NCBI RefSeq assembly: GCF_006346395.1
Contig: NZ_VDMS01000001.1
Span: 1,612,001 to 1,676,000, forward strand
Length of the DNA stretch: 64,000 nt
Source: Nocardioides plantarum
GTDB taxonomy: Bacteria; Actinomycetota; Actinomycetes; Propionibacteriales; Nocardioidaceae
Direction of reading: 5' to 3'
This document shows positions 36,175 through 44,998 of this stretch, piece after piece. Numbering within the stretch: position 1 is the stretch's first letter; each line of letters starts with the position of its first letter. The position numbers and the translations under genes were made by a program. The notes under the pieces were generated by a model, which saw only the letters and a program-made list of their open reading frames with translations, had not been told where the DNA came from and made no database searches.

Positions 36175-36182
36175 GCCAGCCA

Positions 36183-36219
36183 GGATGACGCCGTACGTCG
36201 ACCTCTGCCGGCGTCATCC
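36183..36219. promoter_or_regulatory. Inverted repeat in the AbiEi-like gene promoter
   Basis: GGATGACGCCG (36183-36193) and its exact complement CGGCGTCATCC (36209-36219) are separated by 15 bases. They lie 9 to 45 bases upstream of the ATG at 36174. AbiEi antitoxins are known to bind such repeats and repress their own operon, so this is a good candidate operator. Confidence 0.55.
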
Positions 36220-36236
36220 ACAGGCCCCGACACGGC

Positions 36237-36304
36237 CCGATAGTCCCTGACGAAATGGCCCCCGGTCCGGGGCGGACAGGGGCCAGAACGTCAGGGACTA
36301 TCGG
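36237..36304. repeat. 68-bp palindromic repeat, copy 2
   Basis: The outer 16-bp arms (36237-36252 and 36289-36304) are identical to those of the copy at 35070-35136, and the next arms GGCCCC/GGGGCC and the AAAT/AGA spacers are also kept; only the loop differs. The pair brackets the AbiEi/DUF559-like gene and nothing else. Confidence 0.85.
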
Positions 36305-36341
36305 CGGCTAGCGGCGTTGACGGTGGGTGGCGCGGACGCCG

Positions 36342-39190
36342 TCAGTCGAGCATCCCGCGGCGCCGGGCGATGGCGGCGGCCTCGGTGCGCCCGGAGGCGT
36401 CGAGCTTGGCGAGGATGTTGGACACGTGCACCGAGACCGTCTTGGCGCTGATGAACAGCATCCGGGCGATCTCGCCGTTGGTGCGGCCGTCGGCGACGTG
36501 GCCGATGATCTCGCGCTCGCGGGCCGTGAGGGTGGCCGTGGTCTCGGCGGCCCTGGCAGCCGGCGCGGAGCCGATCGCCTGGAGCTCGTCGAGCAGCGGC
36601 CGTGCGCCGAGCTCGTGGGCCGCGGCCCGGGCCAGGTCGCCCAGCTCGCGCGCCCCCGCAAGGTCACCGGAGGCCCGCAGGATCCCGGCCAGGCGGGTCC
36701 GGACGACGGCCAGCTCGTGGACGTGGCCGAAGTCGGCGAACAGCGTCTCGGTCTCGCGCCAGGTCTCGACGAGCACCTCGAGCGGCGGCGCGTCGAGACC
36801 CGACCGCCAGCGGGCGCGCAGGGTCTCGGCGTCGAGCCGCTTGACCCACGCACGACCCTCCGGACCCCAGTGCCCCGAGGGGTCGGTGTAGCGGTCGAGC
36901 ACGATGTGGCCGTCGGTGTGGAGGCGGTCGACCTCCTTGACGAGGACCTCGCGCTCGGCGCCGCTGCGGTGGGCCATGGCGTCGGCCAGGACACCGATGG
37001 TCACCGCGGCCAGCCGGATGCGGGCACTGAACCACTCGTGCCAGATGCGGGAGAGCACCGCCACGGCCTCGTCGTACGACGCCACGGCGGCCTCGGGCTC
37101 GTCGCGGCGGCCCGCGCCGATCATCTCGATCGCGGCCGCGTGGATCGCGACGGCGCCCTCACGCCGCCAGAACGGACGGAGCCCACCGACGCGCGCGGTC
37201 ACGTCGTCACCGCGGTGCTGCAGGATCTGCAGCCGCATGGAGTTGAGCATCGCCCGCGGGATCGGCGGCGGGACCGGCCCCTCGACGACGAAGAGGTCGA
37301 GGGCGCGGTCCCACTCGCCGCGCACCAGGTGGATCCACGACAGCTGCCAGCGCGCCTCGAAGCCGTAGGGCGCCCACGGCACCCCGGCGTCGGTGGCGCG
37401 CTCGATGCCGCTGGCGAACCAGCGCTCGGCCTCGTCGAACTCGCCCCAGTCCTCGTAGGAGCGGCCCAGCAGGAACCGGCCGCGCAGCTCGGCGTCGAGC
37501 GCCTCGGACTCGACGGCACGGTTGATGGCCTCCTCGAGCGCGGCGCGCAGCCCCTCCTTGGGCCCGGCCTTCTTGAGCCCGGACAGGGTGGTGATCGCGT
37601 CGCTGGCGAGCTCGTGGAAGTCGAGGCGCTCGGCGATCTCGAGGGCGTCGACGCCCGCGGTCTCGGCCTCGTCGTAGCGGCCGTAGGCGGCCAGGATCTT
37701 GGCGTGGTTGGCCAGCACCCGGGCGCGCAGGCCGTTCTCGCCGAGCGGCGCCAGGGCCACGGCCTGGGCCGAGAGGATGACAGGGTCGATCTCGTTGTCG
37801 ACCTCGGTGATGTAGATCGCGGCCGCCTGCGCGCTCAGCATCCGGGCCCGCCAGGTGTCGGGGGCGTCGGTGGGGAGCCGCTCGAGCTGCTCGCCGATGA
37901 CCGCGATCGCCCGCTCGGGGTCGCCGGAGGTGACCAGGGCGTCGGCGGCCTTGACGACGAGCTTGGACAGGTCGATGCCGTGGTCGCCCAGGTCGCCGCC
38001 GTCACCGCGCGCGAGGTCGCCGCTGAGGATCTCGAGCGCCTGCTGGTAGTGGTAGGCGGCCTCGTCGGGCCCGCCGACGGCGCTGGCCTCGTTGCCGGCG
38101 CGGACGCTGGCCTGCAGCGCGGTGACCCGGTCCATCGCGAGCCGGGCGTGACGGGCGAGCTCGGCAGCGGTGCCGCGGGCGCTGCCGTCACGCAGGACGG
38201 CTACGTAGCGCGCGTGCAGCCGGGCCCGCTCGCCGGGCAGCAGGTCGTCGTAGACGGCCTCGCCGAGCAGGGCGTGCCGGAAGGCGTAGGCGCCGCGCTC
38301 GGCCACCAGGACGTTCATCTCCACGGCTCCACGCAGGCCGTGGTCGAGCGCCTCGGCGGACAGCCCGGACGTCGCCTCGAGCAGGTCGTGCGAGACCCGG
38401 CGGCCGCTGGCGCTGGCGGCCCGGACGACCTGGCGGGCGTCGTCGTCGAGCCGGTCGAGCCGCACCAGGAGCACGTCGGCGAGGTCGGCCGGGATGAAGG
38501 TGCCGGGCTCGGCGGCGGCGCTGACGAGCTCCTCGACGAAGAAGGCGTTGCCCTCGGCGCGCGCGACCACCGCCGACAGCTCGGACTCGGGCAGGCCGCC
38601 GGGCACCAGCTGCTTGACCAGCGAGCGCACGTCGTCGTCGGCCAGCGGGGAGAGGTTGACCCGCTCGACGCCGCCCAGCCGGGACCACTCCGCGACCTGA
38701 CGGCGCAGCGGGTGGCGGCGGTGGAGGTCGTCGGAGCGGTAGGACGCCACCACGGCGAACCCGCCCGAGTCGACACGCGAGAGCAGGAAGCTGAGCATGT
38801 CGCGGGTCGACTGGTCGGCCCAGTGGGTGTCCTCGATGACCAGCAGCAGCGGCGCGCGGCGGGCGGCGGCCTCGAGCACCGCGAGCATGGCGCGGAACAG
38901 GTCGGCGCGGTCGAGGGCCGACCGAGCACCTCGGAGAAGGGCAGGTAGGGCAGCGCGCTGTCGCCGAAGTCGAGGCAGTGTCCGGCGAAGACCTGCCAGC
39001 CCTCGTCGAAGGCCAGGTCGCGCAGGGCGCGCAGCAGGCGCGTCTTGCCGACGCCCGCGTCGCCGGCGAGCAGCACGTCGACCAGCTTGTCGGCGGGGCG
39101 CGGCGGGCGGACGCCGAGCGCGTCGGCCAGCTCGGCCAGCTCGTCGTCGCGGCCGACCATCGTCGTGCTGGTCTGGGTCACGGGCTCCAT
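36342..39190 (-). pseudogene. LuxR-family LAL regulator disrupted by an out-of-frame deletion
   Basis: Two frames on this strand together make one large ATP-binding LuxR (LAL/MalT-like) regulator. The first part (39190 to ~38920) starts MEPVTQTS, has Walker A GDAGVGKTRLLRAL and reaches PYLPFSEVLGR. The second part, in another frame, begins at ALDRADLFRAM and carries Walker B LLLVIEDTHWAD, a long TPR-like region and a C-terminal LuxR helix-turn-helix (LTAREREIIGHVADGRTNGEIA). Relatives have roughly 40 more residues between these segments, so about 115 bases appear lost near 38914-38924. The second part alone could start at ATG 38888 but lacks the P-loop. It lies 24 bases after a tiny basic-protein gene. 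GGAGGAAC precedes the ATG. Confidence 0.7.
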
Positions 39191-39214
39191 TGTGTTCCTC
39201 CTGGCCGTCGGACG

Positions 39215-39370
39215 TCAGCGGTTGGTGCGGGCGCGTCCCTCACGGGTGCCCTCGGCGGCCCCTCCCGGGAGGAACGGCATCGTGCGGCGCGACCGGCGGC
39301 GCCGGACGGGCCGGCCCCTCGTGGCGCGCTGGCGGTAGTCGCCCTGGGCCTGGATCAGCTGGTCCCACAT
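39215..39370 (-). CDS. Tiny basic protein, paralogue 1
   Basis: A 51-residue, arginine-rich protein starting MWDQLIQAQGDYRQRATRG and containing RRTMPFLPGG. GGGAG lies 8 bases before the ATG. It shares the plan M-[WY]-D-x-L...Y-[RK]...R-x-[MI]-PFL with a second tiny protein at 39612-39752. It lies 24 bases upstream of the LuxR-type regulator on the same strand, so they may be cotranscribed. I know no family; it is too short for homology-free function assignment. A GCTCCTGAGGTAGCG motif lies upstream at 39436-39450. Confidence 0.6.
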   Translation of the reverse strand: MWDQLIQAQGDYRQRATRGRPVRRRRSRRTMPFLPGGAAEGTREGRARTNR

Positions 39371-39435
39371 GGTGGTGCTCCCGTCCTGGCGGTGCCGGGC
39401 CCTGGACGGGCGCCGGCGGCGTACGACGAGCCTGG

Positions 39436-39450
39436 GCTCCTGAGGTAGCG
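39436..39450 (-). promoter_or_regulatory. CTACCTCAGG motif upstream of tiny gene 1
   Basis: On the minus strand the site reads CGCTACCTCAGGAGC, 66 bases before the ATG of the 51-residue gene. The same CTACCTCAGG core recurs twice upstream of the second tiny gene (39766-39776 and 39810-39825). LuxR-type helix-turn-helix proteins often bind TAC-containing half-sites, so the neighbouring LAL regulator is a candidate binder; this is inference. Confidence 0.45.
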
Positions 39451-39611
39451 GTCGGGATCGGTCGTCATCCCTAGATGGGGGGGCGTCGCGAGTCATGTGC
39501 CAAAAACGACGGACGCCGAGCGACTGGTGTCAGCTCGGCGTCACGTGGTGCCGTGAGGCGGGTCGTGCGGGGGTGTCGGGGGCGACGCGGGGCCGCTCCC
39601 GGCGGCCGGGG

Positions 39612-39752
39612 TCAGCGGACTCGCCTGTTCACCTGGTCCCCGAGGAACGGGATCCGGGTACGGTCGCCGCGGCTCTTCTTGGTGGACGCGCTGCGGGCGA
39701 GCCGCTCACGCTTGTAGGCGACCTCGGTCTGGACGGTCAGTCGGTCGTACAT
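39612..39752 (-). CDS. Tiny basic protein, paralogue 2
   Basis: A 46-residue protein, MYDRLTVQTEVAYKRERLA at the start, then a Lys/Arg-rich middle and RTRIPFLGDQ. It matches tiny protein 1 in the M-[WY]-D-x-L start, the Tyr-basic pair near residue 13 and the PFL-G motif, while the arginine-rich middles differ. GAGGAG lies 7 bases before the ATG (39760-39765), which supports translation. CTACCTCAGG-type motifs lie upstream. Function unknown. Confidence 0.58.
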   Translation of the reverse strand: MYDRLTVQTEVAYKRERLARSASTKKSRGDRTRIPFLGDQVNRRVR

Positions 39753-39765
39753 GGGGAGCTCCTCG

Positions 39766-39868
39766 CTACCTCAGGGCCGGCCTGCTGCCGACCTCGTAGG
39801 AAGAGATTCGCTCCCTGAGGTAGGCCCGCACATCGGGCGGGAGCCCTAGGTGTCCGGGGAGGTACCTC
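39766..39868 (-). promoter_or_regulatory. Cluster of CTACCTCAGG-like motifs upstream of tiny gene 2
   Basis: Three related sites occur in about 100 bases: CTACCTCAGGG on the plus strand at 39766-39776, CCTACCTCAGGGAGC on the minus strand at 39810-39825, and the palindrome GAGGTACCTC at 39859-39868. The minus-strand copy has the same orientation and near-identical flanks as the copy upstream of tiny gene 1. Confidence 0.45.
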
Positions 39869-39886
39869 AGAGGCTGGTGACGGGGC

Positions 39887-41050
39887 TCACGCGACGGGCC
39901 GGCCACCGACCCAGGTGGCGGTCACCAGGGGCACGCCGGGCCGGTAGGCCAGGTGTCGGTGGCTGGGCGCGTCGAGCACCGCGAGGTCGGCGCGGGCACC
40001 CACGGTGAGGCGACCGACGTCGTCGCGGCCGAGGGCCGCGGCGCCACCGGCGGTGGCCGCGTGGACGGCCTCGGCGGGGGTCATCCCCATCTCGCGGACC
40101 GCGAGGGCCACGCAGAAGGGCAGCGACGAGGTGAACGACGAGCCGGGGTTGCAGTCGCTGGCCAGGGCGACCCGCACCCCGGCGTCGAGCAGCCGCCGCG
40201 CGTCGGGATAGGGCTGCCGGGTCGAGAACTCGACGCCGGGCAGCAGGGTGGCGACGGTGCCCGAGTCGGCCAGGGCGGCCACGTCGGCGTCGCCGAGGTA
40301 GGTGCAGTGGTCCACGGCGACCAGGCCCAGCTCGCACGCCAGCCGGACGCCGGCGCCGTACGTCAGCTGGTTGGCGTGCAGTCGTCCGCGCAGCCCGACG
40401 GCGGCCCCGGCGGCCAGCACCGCGCGGGCCTGGTCGACGTCGAAGGCGCCCTCCTCGCAGAAGGCGTCGATCCAGCGCGCGTGGGGCGCGGCGGCCTCGA
40501 GCATGGGACCCGTGACCAGGTCGACGTACGCCGCGGGGTCGCCGGGCGACCCGTCGGGCCCGGCCGGGACGACGTGGGCACCGAGGAACGTGGTCTCCTC
40601 CGTGAACTGGCGCGCGATCGCCAGGCTGCGCGCCTCGTCGCGCACGGTCAGCCCGTAGCCGCTCTTGATCTCGAGGGTCGTGGTGCCCTGGCGGCGCATC
40701 TCGGTGACCAGGGCGGCGACCCGGGCGGTGAGCTGCTCGTCGGTGGCCGCGCGGGTGGCCGCGACGGTGGTGCGGATGCCGCCGGCGGCGTACGGCGTGC
40801 CGGTCATCCGGGCCTCGAACTCGGCCGCGCGATCGCCGTCGAACACCAGGTGGGAGTGGGAGTCGACCCAGCCGGGCAGCACCGCGCGGCCGCCGACGTC
40901 GACGGCGGTGTCGGCACTGGGGGCGGCGTGGGCGGGACCGGTCCAGGCCACCCGGTCGCCGTCGACGACCAAGGCGGCGTCGGTGCGGATCGGCTGCTCG
41001 TCGTCCCAGGTCACGAGCTCGGCGATGCCGGTGACGAGCGTGCTGGTCAT
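39887..41050 (-). CDS. hutI: Imidazolonepropionase
   Basis: A 387-residue amidohydrolase-fold enzyme that opens 4-imidazolone-5-propionate to N-formimino-L-glutamate, the third step of histidine degradation. The metal site shows as DSHSHLVF (about residue 63), then the [10 protein letters not shown] and AVDHCTYL strands and the ASDCNPGSS segment. EIKSGYGLT is a further HutI hallmark. The ATG overlaps the hutF stop by four bases; it is the last gene of the three-gene unit M20 hydrolase-hutF-hutI. Confidence 0.95.
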   Translation of the reverse strand: MTSTLVTGIAELVTWDDEQPIRTDAALVVDGDRVAWTGPAHAAPSADTAVDVGGRAVLPGWVDSHSHLVFDGDRAAEFEARMTGTPYAAGGIRTTVAATRAATDEQLTARVAALVTEMRRQGTTTLEIKSGYGLTVRDEARSLAIARQFTEETTFLGAHVVPAGPDGSPGDPAAYVDLVTGPMLEAAAPHARWIDAFCEEGAFDVDQARAVLAAGAAVGLRGRLHANQLTYGAGVRLACELGLVAVDHCTYLGDADVAALADSGTVATLLPGVEFSTRQPYPDARRLLDAGVRVALASDCNPGSSFTSSLPFCVALAVREMGMTPAEAVHAATAGGAAALGRDDVGRLTVGARADLAVLDAPSHRHLAYRPGVPLVTATWVGGRPVA

Positions 41051-42312
41051 CGCAGGACCTCCCGGATCGTGCGGTCGAGGTCGCGCCCGATCGCCTCGCG
41101 ATCGAGGTCGACGGGTCGGCCGTCGACCAGCACCGAGGTGACGTCGGCGGCGCTCGCGGCGTAGACCGCCGTGTGCTCGTCGGCCCCGGTGCCGGCCGTG
41201 CGCGGCGTGGTCGTGTCGATCGTGACGAGGTCGGCGCGATGACCGACGGCGATCGCGCCGACGTCGTCGAAGCCGAGCACGTCGTGGGCGGTGCCGACGT
41301 CGAGCAGCTCGGCGGCCGTCCAGTGGCCGCGGCGCCGGGTGGCGAGCCGCTCGTCGAGCTCGAGGGCGCGCAGCTCCTCGAACGGGTCGACGACCGCCTG
41401 GCTGTCGCTGCCGATGCTGAGCCGGCACCCGGCCTCGTGGAGCCGGCGCCCGGGGCCGATGCCGTCGGCGAGGTCGCGCTCGGTGGTGGGGGTGAGGCAG
41501 ACGTGGGTGCGGGTGGCGCCGAGCAGGGCGACGTCGTCGTCGGTCAGGTGGGTGGCGTGCACGACGGTCGTGCCCGGGCCGAGCAGGCCCTCGTCGTGCA
41601 GCAGCCGGGTCGGGGTGACGCCGTACGCCGCCAGGCACGCCTCGTTCTCGGCCGGCTGCTCCGAGAGGTGGACGTGCAGGGGGCGACCCTGCTCGAGCAC
41701 GGCCCGGAAGACGGCGAGCTGGTCGCGGGGCACGGCGCGCACGGAGTGGACGGCGGCGGGTCCGGCGGCTGCTCGTGCAGCCCAGGCGTCGGCCGTGCCG
41801 TCGCTGTAGCGGACCTGGACGCCCTCGGGCGGGGCCCCGAACCCGCTGCTGAGGTAGCAGGTGTCGAGCAGGGCGATCCGGATGCCGGCGTCGGCGGCGG
41901 CCTGCCGCAGGGCGTCGCCCATCGCGCCGGCGGGCGCGTACGGCGTGCCGTCGGGGCGGTGGTGCAGGTAGTGGAACTCCCCCACGCTCGTGTAGCCCGC
42001 GGCGAGCATCTCGCGGTAGGCGGCCGTCGCGAGCCGGAGGTAGGAGTCGGGGTCGAGCCGCGCGGCCACGGCGTACATCTGCTCGCGCCAGGTCCAGAAC
42101 GTGCCCTGGCCGCGCTGGGTGCGCCCCCGCAGGGCCCGGTGGAACGCGTGGCTGTGCGCGTTGGCGAGGCCGGGGATGGTGAGGCCGGGGAGGGGGGTGC
42201 CGCCGTGGCCACCGACCTCCACCGACGCGAACCGGCCGTCGACGACCTCGACCAGCACGTCGTCGCGGACGGCGCCGCCCACCCACGCCCGCTCGAGCAG
42301 GTACGCCGTCAT
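41047..42312 (-). CDS. hutF: Formimidoylglutamate deiminase
   Basis: A 421-residue amidohydrolase that deiminates N-formimino-L-glutamate to N-formyl-L-glutamate and ammonia. The HutF signature is clear: [33 protein letters not shown], and later [15 protein letters not shown] and [17 protein letters not shown]. Its presence shows the five-step histidine route (HutF type) rather than the HutG-formimidase type. It overlaps both neighbours by four bases (ATGA), giving tight translational coupling. Confidence 0.95.
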   Translation of the reverse strand: MTAYLLERAWVGGAVRDDVLVEVVDGRFASVEVGGHGGTPLPGLTIPGLANAHSHAFHRALRGRTQRGQGTFWTWREQMYAVAARLDPDSYLRLATAAYREMLAAGYTSVGEFHYLHHRPDGTPYAPAGAMGDALRQAAADAGIRIALLDTCYLSSGFGAPPEGVQVRYSDGTADAWAARAAAGPAAVHSVRAVPRDQLAVFRAVLEQGRPLHVHLSEQPAENEACLAAYGVTPTRLLHDEGLLGPGTTVVHATHLTDDDVALLGATRTHVCLTPTTERDLADGIGPGRRLHEAGCRLSIGSDSQAVVDPFEELRALELDERLATRRRGHWTAAELLDVGTAHDVLGFDDVGAIAVGHRADLVTIDTTTPRTAGTGADEHTAVYAASAADVTSVLVDGRPVDLDREAIGRDLDRTIREVLR

Positions 42313-43514
42313 GCGGTCGTCCCGCCGGCCAGCCCGCCGGCCAGCTCCCCCAGCACGTCGGCCAGTGCGACGACACCGGCGTGGCAGTCGGCGATCTCGG
42401 CGTGCTCGGCCGGGGAGTGCGAGACGCCCGTCGGGTTGCGGACGAAGAGCATCGCGGTGGGGATTCCGGCCGCGGACAGCACACCGGCGTCGTGGCCGGC
42501 CTGGGTCGGCAGCACCGGCCAGGGCCGGCCCCGGGTGAGCGAGGGGTCGAAGGACACCGACGCCGACACCGACTCGGCCGTGACGACGACCGCGGTGCCG
42601 TCGCGCCCGGCCCGCTCGACGGCCTGCCGCTCGATCGTCGCGACGAGCTCGGCGACGGCCGCGTCGGTGTCGCCGCGGGCGTCGAGCCAGGCCGTCACGC
42701 GGGAGGGGACCGCGTTGGTGCCGTTGGGGGCCACCTCGATCCGCCCGAAGGTCGCGCGCTGACCCGACACCCGGGCCTGCTTGTTGGCGGCCAGGGCGGT
42801 CATCGCGTAGGTCAGCATCGGGTCGGCCCGGTCCTCCATCCGCGTCGTCCCCGCGTGGTTGGCCTCGCCGGAGAAGTCGAAGCGCCAGCGCCCGTGCGGC
42901 CAGATCTCGCTGGCCACGCCCACGGCCTCGCCGCGGTCGACCAGGTCGCGGCCCTGCTCGACGTGGAGCTCGACGTACGCCGCGACGTCGCCCAGCCAGC
43001 CGCCCCCGCCGATGGCCGACGGTCCCCCGTCGACGACGTCGCCGAGCGCGACCCCCGCACGGTCGCGCAGCCCACACGCCTGCTCCCAGGTGGTCGCCCC
43101 GGCCGCGAGCCGCGAGCCCAGGCAGGCCTGCCCGAACCGGGAGCCCTCCTCCTCGACGAACACCGCCACGCCGATCCGTCGGCGCGGGACGAGCCCGCGC
43201 TCGCGCAGCAGGTCGACGGCGGCCAGGGCGGACACGACACCCAGCGGGCCGTCGTACGCGCCGCCGTCGAGGACGGAGTCGAGGTGGCTGCCGGTCAGCA
43301 CCGCGCCGGTCCCGTCGTCCGAGCCCCACCAGGCGACCTGGTTGCCGAAGGCGTCGGTCTCGACGGGCAGCCCGCGCGCGTCCGCCTGCTCGGCGAACCA
43401 GGCCGCGAGCTCGCGCTCGGCCGGCTCGAAGGGCTGGCGGAAGTAGCCGCCGGACGCGGCCGACCGGCCCACGGGGGCGAGGTCGGCCCACATCCGCTCG
43501 AGGTCGTCGGCCAC
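42309..43514 (-). CDS. M20-family amidohydrolase (allantoate/N-carbamoyl amino acid hydrolase type)
   Basis: A 401-residue dinuclear-metal M20 amidohydrolase. Metal ligands lie in [19 protein letters not shown] (His and Asp), VEEEGSRFG (Glu), and YVELHVEQG (His), with the C-terminal [12 protein letters not shown] (His). The family includes allantoate amidohydrolase and N-carbamoyl-L-amino acid hydrolase. It is the first gene of an operon with hutF and hutI; no allantoin genes are nearby and no hutG is present, so it may hydrolyse N-formyl-L-glutamate. GTG 43514 lies 8 bases after TAGGGA on this strand. Confidence 0.85.
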   Translation of the reverse strand: MADDLERMWADLAPVGRSAASGGYFRQPFEPAERELAAWFAEQADARGLPVETDAFGNQVAWWGSDDGTGAVLTGSHLDSVLDGGAYDGPLGVVSALAAVDLLRERGLVPRRRIGVAVFVEEEGSRFGQACLGSRLAAGATTWEQACGLRDRAGVALGDVVDGGPSAIGGGGWLGDVAAYVELHVEQGRDLVDRGEAVGVASEIWPHGRWRFDFSGEANHAGTTRMEDRADPMLTYAMTALAANKQARVSGQRATFGRIEVAPNGTNAVPSRVTAWLDARGDTDAAVAELVATIERQAVERAGRDGTAVVVTAESVSASVSFDPSLTRGRPWPVLPTQAGHDAGVLSAAGIPTAMLFVRNPTGVSHSPAEHAEIADCHAGVVALADVLGELAGGLAGGTTA

Positions 43515-43526
43515 GAGGTCACTCCC

Positions 43527-43532
43527 TAGGAT
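43527..43532. promoter_or_regulatory. Shared bidirectional -10 element
   Basis: The plus strand reads TAGGAT here, 6 bases before the ATG at 43539. The palindromic CCTAGG (43525-43530) gives TAGGGA on the minus strand, 8 bases before the GTG at 43514. One symmetric site thus may serve two divergent leaderless genes only 24 bases apart. Confidence 0.55.
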
Positions 43533-43538
43533 CGGCGG

Positions 43539-44144
43539 ATGGAGTTCCAGGACGTCGTCCGACGTCGCCGCATGGTCCGCAACTATGCCGACCGTCCCGT
43601 CGACCCCGCCATCATCGACCGTGCGCTCGACAACGCGACCCGCGCCCCCAGTGCGGGGTTCAGCCAGGGCTGGGCGTTCCTCGTGCTCGACCGGCCCGAC
43701 GACGTACGCCGGTTCTGGGAGCTCAGCACCGACGCCGTCGACGAGCCCAGCCCCTGGCTGGAGGGGATGATGCGCGCGCCCGTCGTGGTGCTGCCCTGCA
43801 GCAGCAAGGCCGCCTACCTCGACCGCTACGCCGAGCCCGACAAGGGCTGGTCGGACCGCGACGAGGCCCGCTGGCCGATGCCCTACTGGCACATGGACGC
43901 CGCCAAGGCCTCGCTGCTGATCCTGCAGACCGTCACCGACGAGGGCCTCGGCGCGTGCTTCTTCGGGCTCGTGCCCGACCGCGAGCCGGCCCTGCGCGAG
44001 GCCTTCGGCATCCCCGCCTCCCACGACCCCATCGGCGTCATCACCATCGGCCACCCCGTGCCGGGCGGGTCCGCCGGCTCCCCCGCGCGGCGTCGTCGTA
44101 CGCCGTGGCAGGACGTCGTGCACCGGGGGCACTGGTCGTCGTGA
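43539..44144 (+). CDS. Nitroreductase family protein
   Basis: A 201-residue FMN-dependent nitroreductase-fold protein. The FMN phosphate site is RRRRMVRNYADRPVD (about residues 7-21). ATRAPSAGFSQGW follows, and ASLLILQTVTDEGLGACFFGL is the typical central helix. It reduces nitro groups, quinones or related substrates with NAD(P)H; the natural substrate is unknown. The ATG is fixed by the TAGGAT hexamer 6 bases upstream. Confidence 0.85.
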   Translation: MEFQDVVRRRRMVRNYADRPVDPAIIDRALDNATRAPSAGFSQGWAFLVLDRPDDVRRFWELSTDAVDEPSPWLEGMMRAPVVVLPCSSKAAYLDRYAEPDKGWSDRDEARWPMPYWHMDAAKASLLILQTVTDEGLGACFFGLVPDREPALREAFGIPASHDPIGVITIGHPVPGGSAGSPARRRRTPWQDVVHRGHWSS

Positions 44145-44153
44145 CCCGACGTC

Positions 44154-44187
44154 GGTCGAGGAGGCCGCCCGCGGCCGTCTCGAGACC
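44154..44187. terminator. Hairpin repeat between convergent genes
   Basis: The 34 bases form an imperfect stem: GGTCGAG pairs with CTCGAGACC at the outside and GGCCGC pairs with GCGGCC at the centre. It lies in the 58-base gap between the convergent nitroreductase and hydrolase genes, so it may end transcription both ways. There is no T-run. A related GGTCGAG/TCGAGACC sequence lies at the hutH-hutU junction (58040-58058), so this looks like a dispersed repeat. Confidence 0.5.
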
Positions 44188-44202
44188 ACCCGACCCGCAG
44201 CG

Positions 44203-44946
44203 TCAGTGCAGCGTGCGCGCGAACAACGCCTGCAGCTCCTCGAAGTGCCGCTCGGTGGCGGCCTCGTCGTAGACCGACGTGTCGGACATCGAGTAGCCGT
44301 GCGCGGCGCCGGGATAGACCTCGTTGCTCGCGACCAGGCCGTGCTCGGCCAGCTCGACCCCGAGCGCCTCGATCGCCTCGGCCGGCATCGAGGGGTCCTG
44401 GTCGGCGTGGCCGAAGACGAACGCGGCGCGCGCCGTGACCAGGCCCGCGTGGGGGCTGTCGGGCTGGTCGGTGACCAGGCCCGCACCGTGGAAGCCGCCG
44501 CACGCGGCCACGTCGGCGGGGTGGCCGGTGGCCGCCCGGACTGCGAGACGGGCGCCCATGCAGTAGCCGGTCACGCCGATCGGGCCGTCGGTGACGCCGT
44601 CGACCCCACGCAGGGCGTCGACGTACGCCGCGATGTCGGGGACCGCCAGGTCGGTGGTCAGGGCCCCGATGCGGGGCATCGCCTCCTGGAAGAAGGCCTC
44701 GCGCTCGCCGGGCTCGCGCAGGTCGGCGTGCGGACCGACGGCCTCGACGTCGCCCGCGCGGTAGAACACGTTGGGGGCCAGCACGACGTAGCCCCACGAG
44801 GCGATCCGGTCGGCCATCTCGGCGATCCGTGGGCGCAGCCCGATCGCGTCCATGAAGAAGAGCACGCCCGGACCGGTGCCGGACTCGGGGCGGGCGACGT
44901 AGGCCTCGGCGGTGCCGTCGGCGGCGGGGATGTCGATCAGGTCCAT
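44203..44946 (-). CDS. Dienelactone hydrolase family protein
   Basis: A 247-residue alpha/beta hydrolase of the dienelactone hydrolase family. The nucleophile is Cys in GVTGYCMGARLA (about residue 122). Asp of the triad is likely in GHADQDPSM, and His in GAAHGYSM. It hydrolyses dienelactones in aromatic-ring degradation or related esters; no other aromatic-degradation genes are adjacent. TAACGT ends 7 bases before the ATG on this strand, so it is probably leaderless. Confidence 0.88.
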   Translation of the reverse strand: MDLIDIPAADGTAEAYVARPESGTGPGVLFFMDAIGLRPRIAEMADRIASWGYVVLAPNVFYRAGDVEAVGPHADLREPGEREAFFQEAMPRIGALTTDLAVPDIAAYVDALRGVDGVTDGPIGVTGYCMGARLAVRAATGHPADVAACGGFHGAGLVTDQPDSPHAGLVTARAAFVFGHADQDPSMPAEAIEALGVELAEHGLVASNEVYPGAAHGYSMSDTSVYDEAATERHFEELQALFARTLH

Positions 44947-44998
44947 GCCGGCGACGTTAACCGGGGACCTTTAACCTGGAGGGGCGAGGTGATGACCG

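Noticed and set aside
39766..39886. Gap upstream of the second tiny gene as a small RNA locus
   Set aside because: Only short repeated motifs are visible; no terminator-like hairpin with a T-run and no conserved fold could be supported.
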